Origin: Paracoccaceae bacterium
GTDB lineage: Bacteria > Pseudomonadota > Alphaproteobacteria > Rhodobacterales > Rhodobacteraceae
DNA: 40,526 nucleotides
Reading direction: 5' to 3'
Assembly (NCBI GenBank): GCA_029244725.1
Contig: JAQWQJ010000024.1
Location: forward strand, 1-40,526
Shown: piece by piece, positions 7,283-16,230 of the stretch
Position numbering within the stretch: position 1 is the stretch's first letter
Layout: every line of letters begins with the position of its first letter
Notes under the pieces: generated by a model
What the model was told of the DNA's origin: nothing
Seen by the model: only the letters and a program-made list of their open reading frames with translations
The model's database searches: none
Position numbers and translations under genes: made by a program

Positions 7283-8917
7283 GTGAAAGAAACGACTTTG
7301 GGCAAATTCGCCCACCGCATCGCCTCGGCTGATTTAGGATTGACGACTGACGAAGGTTTTTCCGTCGGACGTCTCCGTATCGAGGTTCTCTCGGGTTTAA
7401 CCGTTGCACTCGCACTGGTCCCCGAGGCCGTGGCCTTTGCTTTTGTCGCTGGTGTCCACCCGTTGGTGGGTCTCTACGCTGCCTTTATGGTCGGTTTGGT
7501 CACAGCTATCTTTGGTGGTCGCCCCGGAATGATCTCTGGTGCAACAGGTGCGCTGGCGGTTGTCATGGTGGCGCTTGTCGCAGATCACGGTGTTGAATAC
7601 CTGTTCGCGACCGTGGTTCTGATGGGCATTCTGCAAGTCGTTGCCGGTGTGATGAAGTGGGGTAAGTTCATCCGCCTTGTTCCGCATCCGGTTATGCTGG
7701 GATTTGTGAATGGTCTGGCGATTGTGATTTTCCTAGCGCAGATGACGCAATTCAAAGTTTCAGGCACTGTTGAATCCACTGGGCATGGCTCTAGCGGTGG
7801 CGAATGGCTGAGCGGCGGTCCGATGATCGTTATGCTTGCGCTTGTGGGTCTGACGATGGCGATTGTCTATCTGATGCCAAAGGTCACCAAGGTCATACCA
7901 GCACCTTTGGCCGGTATTGGTATCGTGGCCGCAGTTGTTATCGGCTTTGGTCTTGATGTACCGCGCGTCGGTGACATGGCCGCGATCAAGGGCGGGTTAC
8001 CGTTGTTCCATATCCCAATGGTTCCGCTGAACTGGGAAACTTTTGAGATCATCCTTCCCTACGCCGTTATCCTTGCAGCGATTGGTCTGATCGAAAGCCT
8101 GCTGACGTTGAACCTTGTTGGTGAAATGACCGGCAAACGCGGTGGAGCGTCGCAAGAATGTATTGCCCAAGGCGCCTCTAACGTCCTGACTGGATTTTTC
8201 GGTGGCATGGGTGGCTGCGCGATGATTGGTCAATCAATGATCAACGTGAAATCCGGTGGTCGCACACGGATTGCAGGCATCGCTGCTTCGTTGTTTTTGT
8301 TGAGCTTCATATTGTTTGCGTCGCCCATGATTGAGCAAATTCCGCTGGCTGCCTTGGTCGGTGTGATGTTCATGGTGGTGATCGGAACGTTCGCATGGAA
8401 CTCAATCCGTATTCTAACCAAAGTTCCTTTGACCGACGCCTTTGTGATCCTGCTGGTGACCGGCGTGACCGTGTACTCAGACCTCGCCGTGGCTGTTGTT
8501 GTGGGCGTGATCGTCTCGGCGCTGGCTTACGCATGGAATAACGCTCGCCGCATTCACGCGATTGAGCGGATGTCACATACCGAAGAAGGCGCGAAGGTTT
8601 ATGAAATCCAAGGACCATTGTTCTTTGGTTCAACAGACGGATTTATTGAGCTGTTCCACATCAAAGATGATCCCGACGTAGTGATCGCCGATTTTGCGGG
8701 CAGCCGTGTTGTGGATCAATCCGCACTTCAGGCGATTGAAGCTGTCGCGGGAAAGTATGTTGATGCAGGCAAGACACTGCGGTTGCGTCACCTTGGCCGC
8801 GATTGCCATAAGCTTCTGTCCAAGGCTGGTCATCTGATGATCGACAGCGATGACGACCCTGATTACGAGATCGCGGTCGATTATGATGTGCGCACCGGTA
8901 TCCTCGGCGGACACTAA
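7283..8917 (+). CDS. SulP-family inorganic anion transporter with STAS domain
   Basis: This is a 544-residue SulP (SLC26) transporter. The membrane domain spans about residues 25-425. It includes the family signature around SGLTVALALVPEAVAFAFVAGVHPLVGLYAAF and the conserved SGATGALAVV and MGGCAMIGQSMINVKSGGRTR segments. A short STAS domain follows (about 441-520), containing VVDQSALQAI at the position of the regulatory Asp-x-Ser element. Substrates in this family include sulfate, bicarbonate and dicarboxylates. No carbonic anhydrase or sulfur-assimilation gene is adjacent, so the substrate is open. Translation begins at GTG 7283 with AGGACGG about six bases upstream. A hairpin terminator lies at 8925-8945. 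Confidence 0.92.
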   Translation: MKETTLGKFAHRIASADLGLTTDEGFSVGRLRIEVLSGLTVALALVPEAVAFAFVAGVHPLVGLYAAFMVGLVTAIFGGRPGMISGATGALAVVMVALVADHGVEYLFATVVLMGILQVVAGVMKWGKFIRLVPHPVMLGFVNGLAIVIFLAQMTQFKVSGTVESTGHGSSGGEWLSGGPMIVMLALVGLTMAIVYLMPKVTKVIPAPLAGIGIVAAVVIGFGLDVPRVGDMAAIKGGLPLFHIPMVPLNWETFEIILPYAVILAAIGLIESLLTLNLVGEMTGKRGGASQECIAQGASNVLTGFFGGMGGCAMIGQSMINVKSGGRTRIAGIAASLFLLSFILFASPMIEQIPLAALVGVMFMVVIGTFAWNSIRILTKVPLTDAFVILLVTGVTVYSDLAVAVVVGVIVSALAYAWNNARRIHAIERMSHTEEGAKVYEIQGPLFFGSTDGFIELFHIKDDPDVVIADFAGSRVVDQSALQAIEAVAGKYVDAGKTLRLRHLGRDCHKLLSKAGHLMIDSDDDPDYEIAVDYDVRTGILGGH

Positions 8918-8924
8918 ACTGGAT

Positions 8925-8945
8925 AAAGGGGCACTGCCCCCCTTT
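8925..8945 (+). terminator. Hairpin terminator after the SulP gene
   Basis: A 7-bp stem, AAAGGGG (8925-8931) with CCCCTTT (8939-8945), lies 8 bases after the SulP stop. An alternative pairing is GGGGC with GCCCC. There is no long T run. The GGGGGC-TGCCCCC style matches the stem-loop after gltX at 30260. A weakly similar version of the GGAATATTT element may follow at 8956-8979. Confidence 0.6.
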
Positions 8946-9014
8946 GATCCGCCCTAGGGTAGTTTCTGTAAAATAAACGCCGCGCATAGATTAGCGTTGA
9001 GCGATTGCTTGACC

Positions 9015-9236
9015 CTAATAGTCGTTATCAGTGCCAGCGATGCTGTCGCACTCGAACGGATTATTTGGTGTGACGCGGATCAGTTTTCCGACTCTCACAA
9101 AGCCTTTGGATATCGGCGGTATGATAGACCCATTAGGCTTTGTAATTGTGACTGAATAATAAAATGGATCACCTACCCAGCGAACGCTTTCGCCTTTGCG
9201 CCAGGGGCCAGAAGTCCCGCTAAGGCGAGAATCCAA
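9015..9236 (-). CDS. Hypothetical protein, possibly a frame-disrupted secreted protein
   Basis: The frame opens at TTG 9234-9236 and gives 73 residues ending at 9015. I recognise no family. The body (VGDPFYYSVTITKP) looks like a compact beta-rich domain. The start is doubtful. A GAGG followed by GTG-ATG (ATG at 9238-9240) lies in a second frame that stops after six codons. A third frame, open from 9343 to 9173, encodes a signal-peptide-like run, WILALAGLLAPGAKA, just where an export signal would be expected. The intact ancestor may therefore have been a small secreted protein, now split by one or two frameshifts. Alternatively this ORF is real with a TTG start. It lies downstream of the flavin reductase gene on the same strand. 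Confidence 0.4.
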   Translation of the reverse strand: MDSRLSGTSGPWRKGESVRWVGDPFYYSVTITKPNGSIIPPISKGFVRVGKLIRVTPNNPFECDSIAGTDNDY

Positions 9237-9336
9237 CCATCACGGTCTACCTCATCGTTGGCAGCTTTTATCGGAAAGCCATCGTGAAACACGTCGTTGA
9301 AGCGGGGCTCAAAATCTTCCCAAGATACGCTTCCGG

Positions 9337-9942
9337 TCAGTCGTCAGGACGGGTGAGCGTGAAAGACTGATCAATCACTGCATAGTCGCGGTATCCAAGA
9401 CGGGACAAGGGTTTGTACTTGGCAATATCAAGCTTGCCGTCGGTCAGGCATTCGTCGTCAATGTAGATGCCAACAACCTCGCCGAAAATGACAGTGTTGT
9501 TTTCGCCTTTGACCTTCAAAATATTGGTCAACTTGCATTCAAGGGCTGCTGGCGCTTTCGCAATACGTGGGCAGTTGATTGTTTGACATTCAGCTTTCTC
9601 AAGCCCGGCTTGATCGAATTCATCGACGTCTGCGGGAAACGCATTTGACGAGATGTTCATGGCGTCTGTTAGGGCCAATGGCACGGTGTTGACGCAAAAG
9701 ACGCCGGTTTCTTCAATGATGCTGGCGCTGTCTTTCATGTCACCACGATCGGCTTTGCCGCTTGTCGTCGCGAACATGACTTGTGGCGGCTCATACGCCA
9801 CACCGTTGAAAAAGCTATAAGGCGCAAGGTTATCGTGACCGGCGGCATCGCGTGTCGAAATCCAGCCGATGGGGCGTGGCACGATCAGAGCGTTGAACGG
9901 ATTATGCGGCAGTCCGTGGCCATCTTTTGGTTGATAAAACAC
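9337..9942 (-). CDS. Flavin reductase-like (FMN-binding split-barrel) protein
   Basis: This is a 201-residue protein of the flavin reductase domain family (flavoredoxin-like). These bind FMN in a split beta-barrel and usually supply reduced flavin or act as flavin-dependent reductases. Family features include the N-terminal NPFNALIVPRPIGWISTRDAAGHDNLAPYSFFNGVAYEPP segment, which forms the FMN site. Further on, FCVNTVPLALTDAMNISS and VIFGEVVGIYIDDECL are typical of this subgroup. The partner oxygenase or substrate is not evident from the neighbours. It is transcribed divergently from the GNAT gene, with 79 bases between the start codons. Confidence 0.9.
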   Translation of the reverse strand: MFYQPKDGHGLPHNPFNALIVPRPIGWISTRDAAGHDNLAPYSFFNGVAYEPPQVMFATTSGKADRGDMKDSASIIEETGVFCVNTVPLALTDAMNISSNAFPADVDEFDQAGLEKAECQTINCPRIAKAPAALECKLTNILKVKGENNTVIFGEVVGIYIDDECLTDGKLDIAKYKPLSRLGYRDYAVIDQSFTLTRPDD

Positions 9943-10021
9943 TTTGATGTTTCCTCTTGGTTTGTGACAGACCTAACGGCATGTTAGAGGCGTTTCCACC
10001 CCGTAAGAAAAAAGCGCATAG

Positions 10022-10507
10022 ATGTTTGAACTGACACAAGAAACTCCGGAAGACTGGTGGGAGGTAGAGGCGCTCTATGATCTCTGCTTTGCGCCGGGTC
10101 GTGAGGCGTTGTCATCCTATCGTTTGCGCGATGAGGTCGAGCCCGTTGCCGAACTGTCATTAGTCGCGAGGGATGCAGAGAACATTTTGGCAGGCGCCAT
10201 TCGTTTTTGGCCGGTTCGGGTTTGCGAAAAGGATGCATTGCTTCTTGGTCCAATCGCAGTGCACCCAACACGCCAGGCCGAAGGGTTGGGCGGTTTGTTG
10301 ATGCGTAGCAGTCTTGAGATTGCAGCTTCGTCTGGCTGGGATCGTGTCCTGCTTGTGGGAGACGCACCGTACTATGGGCGGTTTGGTTTCAAACGGCTTG
10401 AGGGGGTCATGATGCCACCTCCTACCAACCCAGACCGCGTTTTGGGTTATGAGCTGTCCAATGATGCGTGGCGGGGCTGTATAGGCGAAGTCTTCCGTAA
10501 ATCCTGA
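10022..10507 (+). CDS. GNAT-family N-acetyltransferase
   Basis: This is a 161-residue acetyltransferase of the YhbS-like GNAT group. The acetyl-CoA-binding motif A is seen as LGPIAVHPTRQAEGLGGLLM (about residues 75-94), with the R/Q-x-x-G-x-G/A pyrophosphate loop as RQAEGLG. The following VLLVGDAPYYGRFGF segment is typical of YhbS-like members. The acceptor substrate is unknown. A 55-base gap precedes the EcsC-family gene on the same strand, so cotranscription is possible. Confidence 0.88.
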   Translation: MFELTQETPEDWWEVEALYDLCFAPGREALSSYRLRDEVEPVAELSLVARDAENILAGAIRFWPVRVCEKDALLLGPIAVHPTRQAEGLGGLLMRSSLEIAASSGWDRVLLVGDAPYYGRFGFKRLEGVMMPPPTNPDRVLGYELSNDAWRGCIGEVFRKS

Positions 10508-10562
10508 CCTGGGCGTTGAATTTTCTCGGCTCAGTCCCGATTTAGAGAGGAAGGGAGCGGCT

Positions 10563-11312
10563 ATGTCAGAAATAATTTATCCACCAGAATCGAAATTGAA
10601 CGAAACAGTTGTGTTGGATCGCTTGGCCGTTCGCTATCGAGGTGCGACCGGACCGGGCATGGCGCTTATGGCTAAGCTTGGCGATCATGCCGATGGTTTA
10701 GCTGAATATATCCCCAAGAGTGCACAACATGGCATTCATGTAGCGACCGAGAAAGCGCTTCACACAGCCATACGTGCCGCGGATATGTCCCACAAGGTGT
10801 TGCCAAGCGAAGATGCACGCCTGACACGTTTGGTTGCCGCCGCTATGGGCGCAGTCGGCGGAGTCGGTGGCATAGGAACCGCCCTTGCAGAATTGCCACT
10901 GACGACCACGTTGTTTTTGCGATCAATTCAAGCTGCTGCACGGCAAGAAGGCTTTGATCCAAAGGCTGACAATGTGCGATTTGATTCCGTACGGATATTT
11001 GCCTCAAACGGACCACTGACGAGTGATGAAACCGATTTAGCGTTTATGGCGGCGCGCATGGCCGTTGGTGGGCCGACATTGCAGGCTTTGGCTACTCAGG
11101 TCGCGCCAAGGCTGGCGTTGGTATTTGGCAAAAAGGTCGCTGCACAAGCATTGCCCGTTCTAGGGGCTGCGGCGGGGGCTTCGATCAACACGATTTACGC
11201 GAATTATTATCGTGAAATGGCACATGTGCATTTCGGGCTGCGACGGTTGGCGATTGAGACGGATCAGCCGATTGAACAGCTGACCAAAAAGCTTGAGGCA
11301 AGGGTCGCTTAG
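10563..11312 (+). CDS. EcsC-family protein
   Basis: This 249-residue protein matches the EcsC family, named after the third gene of the Bacillus ecs operon; its biochemical role is unknown. The middle holds a Gly/Ala-rich hydrophobic hairpin (AAAMGAVGGVGGIGTALAELPLTTTLFLRSIQ, about 91-122), the family hallmark. A second Ala-rich stretch lies near ALPVLGAAAGASINTIY. Membrane association is likely. The start is ATG 10563, preceded by a strong GAGAGGAAGGGAG site. The stop overlaps the ptsP stop by three bases on the opposite strand (sequence TTAG at 11309-11312), so the two genes terminate inside each other. Confidence 0.85.
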   Translation: MSEIIYPPESKLNETVVLDRLAVRYRGATGPGMALMAKLGDHADGLAEYIPKSAQHGIHVATEKALHTAIRAADMSHKVLPSEDARLTRLVAAAMGAVGGVGGIGTALAELPLTTTLFLRSIQAAARQEGFDPKADNVRFDSVRIFASNGPLTSDETDLAFMAARMAVGGPTLQALATQVAPRLALVFGKKVAAQALPVLGAAAGASINTIYANYYREMAHVHFGLRRLAIETDQPIEQLTKKLEARVA

Positions 11313-13555
11313 CCTTGTGTGCGCAGGAACTCCATTACCGCAGGGCGCACGGATTGTTCGCCGCGGTCACGTTCATCCCAAATCACCTTGCGAAGGGCGG
11401 AAAGGTCCGTGCGGCGGATCAGGCTTTTGACAGGTCCAATACTGGCCGGGCGCATTGATAACGCTCTAAATCCGATCGCAGCAAGGCACAGGGCCTCAAT
11501 CGGGCGGCCCGCATCCTCGCCGCAAAAGCTGAGCCTTGTGTCAGTATCTTCACATCGCTCAACGATGCTTTCCAGAAAGCTGAGGAACGAGACATTAAGC
11601 GTGTCGTAGCGTCGACGCACCATTTCGTTTTCACGGTCCGCAGCAAAGAAGAACTGCTTTAGGTCGTTCCCCCCGATCGACAAAAATTGTACGTCTTTAA
11701 AGAACTTCTTAGATGCGAATGCCAACGAAGGCGTTTCCAGCATCGCGCCAACGTCCAAAGATGAGGGCAGGGGGTGACCAAGTTTGCGCTCGCGGTCCAT
11801 CGCTTTGTCGACCTCGGCGCGGGCGGCGGTGAATTCCGACATCTGCGCTACAAAGGGGAACATCACAGTAAGCGGCCCACCGTTCGTGGCGCGTATCAGC
11901 GCTTGAAGCTGCATGCGTAAAACGCCCGGCTTATCAAGGCCGACACGGATCGCGCGCCAGCCCAATGCGGGATTAGGCTCTTCGACGGTTTTCATATACG
12001 GCAGGACCTTGTCCGAACCGATATCGAGCGTCCGAAACACCACGGGCATATCGCCAGCCGCATTTAGGACGCGTGTGTATTGCGCGCTGAGTTCGGCACG
12101 CTGAGGCATTTTGTTTTGTACGAGGAACTGAAGCTCTGTGCGAAACAACCCCACGCCCTCGGCGCCAGAACTGACGAGGCTAGGCAGATCAGCCAACAGG
12201 CCAGCGTTCATCATCATCGAAACGGTTTGACCGTCAGTCGATGTCGCAGGTTTGTCGCGGATTGAGGTGTAGCGTTCTTGCGCCTGGGCCTGCATCGCAA
12301 TCTTATCGCGGAAGGCGGACACGATTGAATCGTCAGGGCGCAAATGCACCAGGCCTTGGTCTCCATCCACTAGAATAGGATCGCCGTTCAAAGCTTCGGT
12401 CGTTATTTTCTTCGCATGGATCACAAGCGGAATGGCCAGTGCGCGGGCAACAATGGCAGCATGACTGCCGACCGACCCTTCCTCTAGGACGATTCCGCGC
12501 AGGCGATTGCCATAGTCTAGCAGTTCTGCAGGCCCAATATTGCGCGCGATTAAGATCGGATCATGGGGCATTTCCGCGCCAGTTTCCTGTCCTTGACCAG
12601 TTAAAATGCGCAAAAGCCGATTAGACAGATCGTCGAGATCATGCAGACGGTCGCGAAGATAAGGATCGGTAACCTTGGACATTCGGGCGCGGGCCGTCGA
12701 TTGTTCCTTTTCGACTGCTGCTTCTGCCGAAAGGCCGCGGTCGATGTCTTCTTCGATACGACGCATCCAGCCTTTTGAGTTCGCGAACATACGGTACGCT
12801 TCAAGAACCTGCAGGTGCTCGTTGTCGCCAGTCGATGCCGCAACGTCCAACATCTCGTCCACGGATACACGCAATGTGTCGACCGCCTCTTTAAGGCGCT
12901 CCAACTCGCGTTTCGGATCGTCAGCAATCGGGTTTGTCACCACAACGCGGGGTTCGTGCAGCCACACATGTCCCTGAGCGGCCCCTTCTTGGCCGGTGGT
13001 GCAGTGGAATTCGACCTGCTGTTGGTGGCGTGCCGATAGGGCTTCGCCTTCGCCAACGAATTTGCCGAGTTCGGTCATTTCAGCAATGACCATTGCCACA
13101 ACCTCAATCCCATAGATTTCGTCAGCCGAAAATTCACGGGCGGTCTTTGATTGAACGACCAAGACACCAAGCACGTCACCCAAACGCTGGATCGGGACGC
13201 CTAGGAACGACGAATAAATCTCTTCGCCGGTTTCTGGCATGTAGCGAAAACCAGGGGCCGAGGGGGCGTCAGCGGTGTTGATTGTTGTGCCACGTTTTGC
13301 GACGCGTCCGACAAGGCCTTCGCCAAGACGCATTCGGGTTTGGTGAACCGATTCTGGGTTAAGACCTTCAGTCGCGCAAAGCTCAAGCGTGTCACCGTCG
13401 CGGAATAGATAGATCGAGCACACCTCAGACCCCATCGAATCCGCAATGATATGCGTGATGTGATCGAGACGTTCCTGTCCAGCCGCTTCAGTTGCCATCG
13501 TATCCCGAAGGCGTCCAAGCAGTTTTCGACTCTCTGTTTCGAAACCGTCAGCCAT
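11309..13555 (-). CDS. ptsP: PEP-protein phosphotransferase PtsP (enzyme I-Ntr)
   Basis: This 748-residue protein has the EI-Ntr architecture. An N-terminal GAF domain (about residues 20-165) is followed by the PTS enzyme I N-terminal HPr-binding domain, the swivelling phosphohistidine domain and the C-terminal PEP-binding barrel. The phosphorylated His is H365 in GSHAAIVARALAIP. The PEP-site segments GVGLFRTELQFL, DVGAMLETPS and LSIGGNDLKQFFFA and the catalytic Cys in SFCGEDAG are all present. It feeds phosphate from PEP to NPr and EIIA-Ntr, a regulatory rather than sugar-uptake route. AGGGAGA lies about ten bases before the ATG. It is downstream of lysC, as commonly seen in Rhodobacterales, but a Hint-domain gene lies between them here. 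Confidence 0.95.
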   Translation of the reverse strand: MADGFETESRKLLGRLRDTMATEAAGQERLDHITHIIADSMGSEVCSIYLFRDGDTLELCATEGLNPESVHQTRMRLGEGLVGRVAKRGTTINTADAPSAPGFRYMPETGEEIYSSFLGVPIQRLGDVLGVLVVQSKTAREFSADEIYGIEVVAMVIAEMTELGKFVGEGEALSARHQQQVEFHCTTGQEGAAQGHVWLHEPRVVVTNPIADDPKRELERLKEAVDTLRVSVDEMLDVAASTGDNEHLQVLEAYRMFANSKGWMRRIEEDIDRGLSAEAAVEKEQSTARARMSKVTDPYLRDRLHDLDDLSNRLLRILTGQGQETGAEMPHDPILIARNIGPAELLDYGNRLRGIVLEEGSVGSHAAIVARALAIPLVIHAKKITTEALNGDPILVDGDQGLVHLRPDDSIVSAFRDKIAMQAQAQERYTSIRDKPATSTDGQTVSMMMNAGLLADLPSLVSSGAEGVGLFRTELQFLVQNKMPQRAELSAQYTRVLNAAGDMPVVFRTLDIGSDKVLPYMKTVEEPNPALGWRAIRVGLDKPGVLRMQLQALIRATNGGPLTVMFPFVAQMSEFTAARAEVDKAMDRERKLGHPLPSSLDVGAMLETPSLAFASKKFFKDVQFLSIGGNDLKQFFFAADRENEMVRRRYDTLNVSFLSFLESIVERCEDTDTRLSFCGEDAGRPIEALCLAAIGFRALSMRPASIGPVKSLIRRTDLSALRKVIWDERDRGEQSVRPAVMEFLRTQG

Positions 13556-13653
13556 AACGTCAAATTCTCCCTAAGCGAATCTATACGTGAGATATTTGGA
13601 GTTGGGGAGTGGGAAAGGAGTTTAGGTAAGGAAACGCGTGCTTTTGCCTAGTA

Positions 13654-14703
13654 TTATGCCGCGTTTTTAAGCACCTCGGGTTCAGGCATGATGCAGATGG
13701 CCTCGGACGATTTGGCAATACTCATTGCCGGCATTTGCGCGCCTTCATTCGTTTCTGGATGTGTTTCCAGATATTCACCCAGATCACATCGTGCATCGAC
13801 ACTAAGGCTGCGCAACGCTTCGTCTCCGATCAGCATGCTTTCGCTTTCGACCCCGTTTGACAGAACGATGTCGTGGTGATCCAGCAGCAAGTGATAATAG
13901 TCGACGCCATTTTCCCATCGTGACGAAGGCGCGTTGGGTTCGTCCACTATGTGTTTGGCCGCGACCAAAACTTCGGGTTCCCCGAGCGCTAATTCTACGT
14001 TCCAGCCCTTTAAGACGACCCGATGTTGTGGCGAAACCCAAAGGTCACTGTGCGGTCTGTTCGGACCGAGACTGCCTTTGCGAATGCAAACGGGACTAAC
14101 GCGGCGGTTCATCAAAATTTCAGGAAGGCTAAAGTGGCTATTGGCGATCCACTCCAACGCGATACTTGCACCTGAGGCCGTTAGGATCAAATCCCCTGCC
14201 GTCAAATCTTCGACGGGAACTTCGCCGTTTGGCGTCGCAATAAGCGTACCCTGGGCAAAACAAACAGGCGTTGCGGGCGGGGTTGTGTCCAAGGCCTGCA
14301 CGTCGATGGCGCCTTTGCCAAAGTCGTTCATGTCGGCTTCTGTGGCGTTGTAATCCGGCAGGAACGCAAGGCGTGTATCTTCACCGAGCGAAGGGTAATC
14401 ATGTAGCGTTATAAGGTAAACGTTTTCGTCTTCGAGATGGTCAGGAACTTGTTTTGCGCCGTTCTTATTAAGCGTAGGAAGCTTGCCTGTGTACTGAAAG
14501 GTGAAGCTGTATTCTATGCCACCGACTGAGACCATCGACGTGTCGTCGGGATTGCCTCCGTTAGCTTCAAGAATAACGTCGCCGCTGTTGCCCGTTGGGC
14601 TTGACCAGACAAACGTTATTTCAACCGCCGCGTCACCGTTGAGGTTAAGCGCGGGGTTATTAGCGTTGTTGCTATCAGTTCTTGCCCAGAAACTGGTATT
14701 CAT
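13654..14703 (-). CDS. Hint-domain (Hedgehog/intein-like) secreted protein
   Basis: This is a 349-residue protein. Residues 1-145 form a Ser/Asn/Gly/Asp-rich beta domain with no classical signal peptide. Residues from about 147 on form a Hint_2-type domain. It opens with CFAQGTLIATPNGEVPVEDLTAGDLI, in which the leading Cys is the self-cleavage nucleophile of Hint domains. Later come the SPQHRVVLKGWNVEL block and the YYHLLLDHHDIVLSNGVESES block with conserved His residues. Such proteins are common in Rhodobacterales and are often type I-secreted; the cleavage target and role are unknown. The gene is flanked by lysC and ptsP on the same strand, which usually sit next to each other, so it may be a later insertion. 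Confidence 0.88.
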   Translation of the reverse strand: MNTSFWARTDSNNANNPALNLNGDAAVEITFVWSSPTGNSGDVILEANGGNPDDTSMVSVGGIEYSFTFQYTGKLPTLNKNGAKQVPDHLEDENVYLITLHDYPSLGEDTRLAFLPDYNATEADMNDFGKGAIDVQALDTTPPATPVCFAQGTLIATPNGEVPVEDLTAGDLILTASGASIALEWIANSHFSLPEILMNRRVSPVCIRKGSLGPNRPHSDLWVSPQHRVVLKGWNVELALGEPEVLVAAKHIVDEPNAPSSRWENGVDYYHLLLDHHDIVLSNGVESESMLIGDEALRSLSVDARCDLGEYLETHPETNEGAQMPAMSIAKSSEAICIMPEPEVLKNAA

Positions 14704-14856
14704 TCTACTGCCTTAAGCGCGTTCTATTTGGTCCCATAAACAATTGGGAAACGTCACTCACACACCGCTTCTTAGAATTGAAATAAGGCAGAAAGAAGGC
14801 AAATAGCCCCTCGGAAGGACCGGTTGGCTACTTGACGCTCACGTAAGGCTTTGATT

Positions 14857-16092
14857 TTAAGCCTTTTCTAGTTCAAACGCGTCATGGAGCGCTTGAACGG
14901 CGAGCTCCATGTATTTGCGATCTACCAGAACCGAGATTTTGATCTCGGATGTCGCGATGACCTTGATGTTGACGCCTTCGTCGGACAGCGTTTTGAACAT
15001 TTTGGCAGCAACGCCCGACTGCGAGCGCATGCCGATGCCAACTGCTGAAATCTTGGCAACCTCGGTGTCGGCGACCAAATCGTGGTAGTTGATGTCGCCG
15101 GCTTCTTTGGCGCCGTTCAGGGCTTGCTCGGCGCGCTTTACTTGATCAATCGGGCACGAGAACGTCATGTCCGTGCGGCCTTCTTCGGCGATGTTTTGAA
15201 TGATCATATCTACATTCACACCAGCGTCAGACAATGGACCGAATATCGCAGCAGCGATGCCCGGGCGATCAGCGACCGACACCAACGTCATTTTCGATTC
15301 GTCGCGGCTGAAGGCGATTCCTGATACAGGGCGGTTTTCCATGACTTCCTCCTCTTCGCAAACGAGCGTTCCTGCTTCGTCCGACTGTTCTTCAAAACTT
15401 GATAGGACGCGCAGTTTGACTTTGTAGCGCATTGCCAGCTCAACCGAGCGGGTCTGCAGGACCTTGGCACCCAGTGACGCGAGTTCTAGCATTTCCTCAA
15501 AGCTGATTTTGTCCAGCTTGCGGGCTTTGTCGGTGATGCGTGGGTCTGTGGTATAGACACCGTCGACGTCGGTATAGATATCACAGCGCTCGGCACCAAA
15601 AGCAGCCGCAAAGGCAACAGCTGTTGTGTCAGAGCCACCACGACCCAACGTGGTGATACGACCATCAGGACCGATACCCTGGAACCCTGCAACGATGGCA
15701 ACTTTCATGCCTTCGCCGAACTTGCCGTTGATATTGTCGGTCGGGATTTCTTCGATCCGCGCGGCTGCGTGGGCGTCATTGGTTCTGACTGGCACTTGCC
15801 AGCCCTGCCAACTGCGTGCCGGCACGTCCATTTCCTGAAGCGTCAGCGCCATGAGACCAGCCGTAACGTTCTCGCCCGAAGATACAATCGCATCATATTC
15901 GCGCGCGTCATAAAGCGGGGAGGTCTCGTTGACGTATCCCACCAGCTTGTTGGTTTCGCCCGACATAGCCGAAACGATGACGATCACGTCATAGCCTTTG
16001 GACACCTCAACGCCGACACGCTTTGCGGCGCGACGGATGCGATCTAGGGTGGCGACGGATGTGCCGCCAAATTTCATCACCAGCGTAGGCAT
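14857..16092 (-). CDS. lysC: Aspartate kinase
   Basis: LysC (411 residues) phosphorylates aspartate, the first step towards lysine, threonine, methionine and diaminopimelate. The kinase signature KFGGTSV is at residues 7-13. Catalytic and substrate segments include SGENVTAGLMAL, LGRGGSDTTAVAFAAAFGAERCDIYTDVDGVYTTDPR and FEEMLELASLGAKVLQ. Two C-terminal ACT domains (about 265-335 and 345-408) bind the feedback inhibitor. This is the short monofunctional class typical of alphaproteobacteria. A 7-bp inverted repeat (AAGGCTT/AAGCCTT, 14845-14865) spans the stop codon but lacks a T tract on the gene's strand. The acyltransferase gene is divergent, with 138 bases between. Confidence 0.96.
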   Translation of the reverse strand: MPTLVMKFGGTSVATLDRIRRAAKRVGVEVSKGYDVIVIVSAMSGETNKLVGYVNETSPLYDAREYDAIVSSGENVTAGLMALTLQEMDVPARSWQGWQVPVRTNDAHAAARIEEIPTDNINGKFGEGMKVAIVAGFQGIGPDGRITTLGRGGSDTTAVAFAAAFGAERCDIYTDVDGVYTTDPRITDKARKLDKISFEEMLELASLGAKVLQTRSVELAMRYKVKLRVLSSFEEQSDEAGTLVCEEEEVMENRPVSGIAFSRDESKMTLVSVADRPGIAAAIFGPLSDAGVNVDMIIQNIAEEGRTDMTFSCPIDQVKRAEQALNGAKEAGDINYHDLVADTEVAKISAVGIGMRSQSGVAAKMFKTLSDEGVNIKVIATSEIKISVLVDRKYMELAVQALHDAFELEKA

Positions 16093-16230
16093 GGTTTCTT
16101 CCCGTGGTTCGTGTTGCGCGGCGGTTTACGCGTGTCGCCACGTAAGGGCAAGGGTGGCACGTAACGCAAGGCTTGATTTCGCACGCAAAAACCACAGTTA
16201 TTCGGGAATGGGTTTTTGGTGGGTAATGTA

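Noticed and set aside
14845-14865. Inverted repeat at the lysC stop as a terminator
   Set aside because: The 7-bp stem spans the stop codon, is AT-rich and has no T tract on the lysC strand. The T tract on the other strand has no gene to serve.
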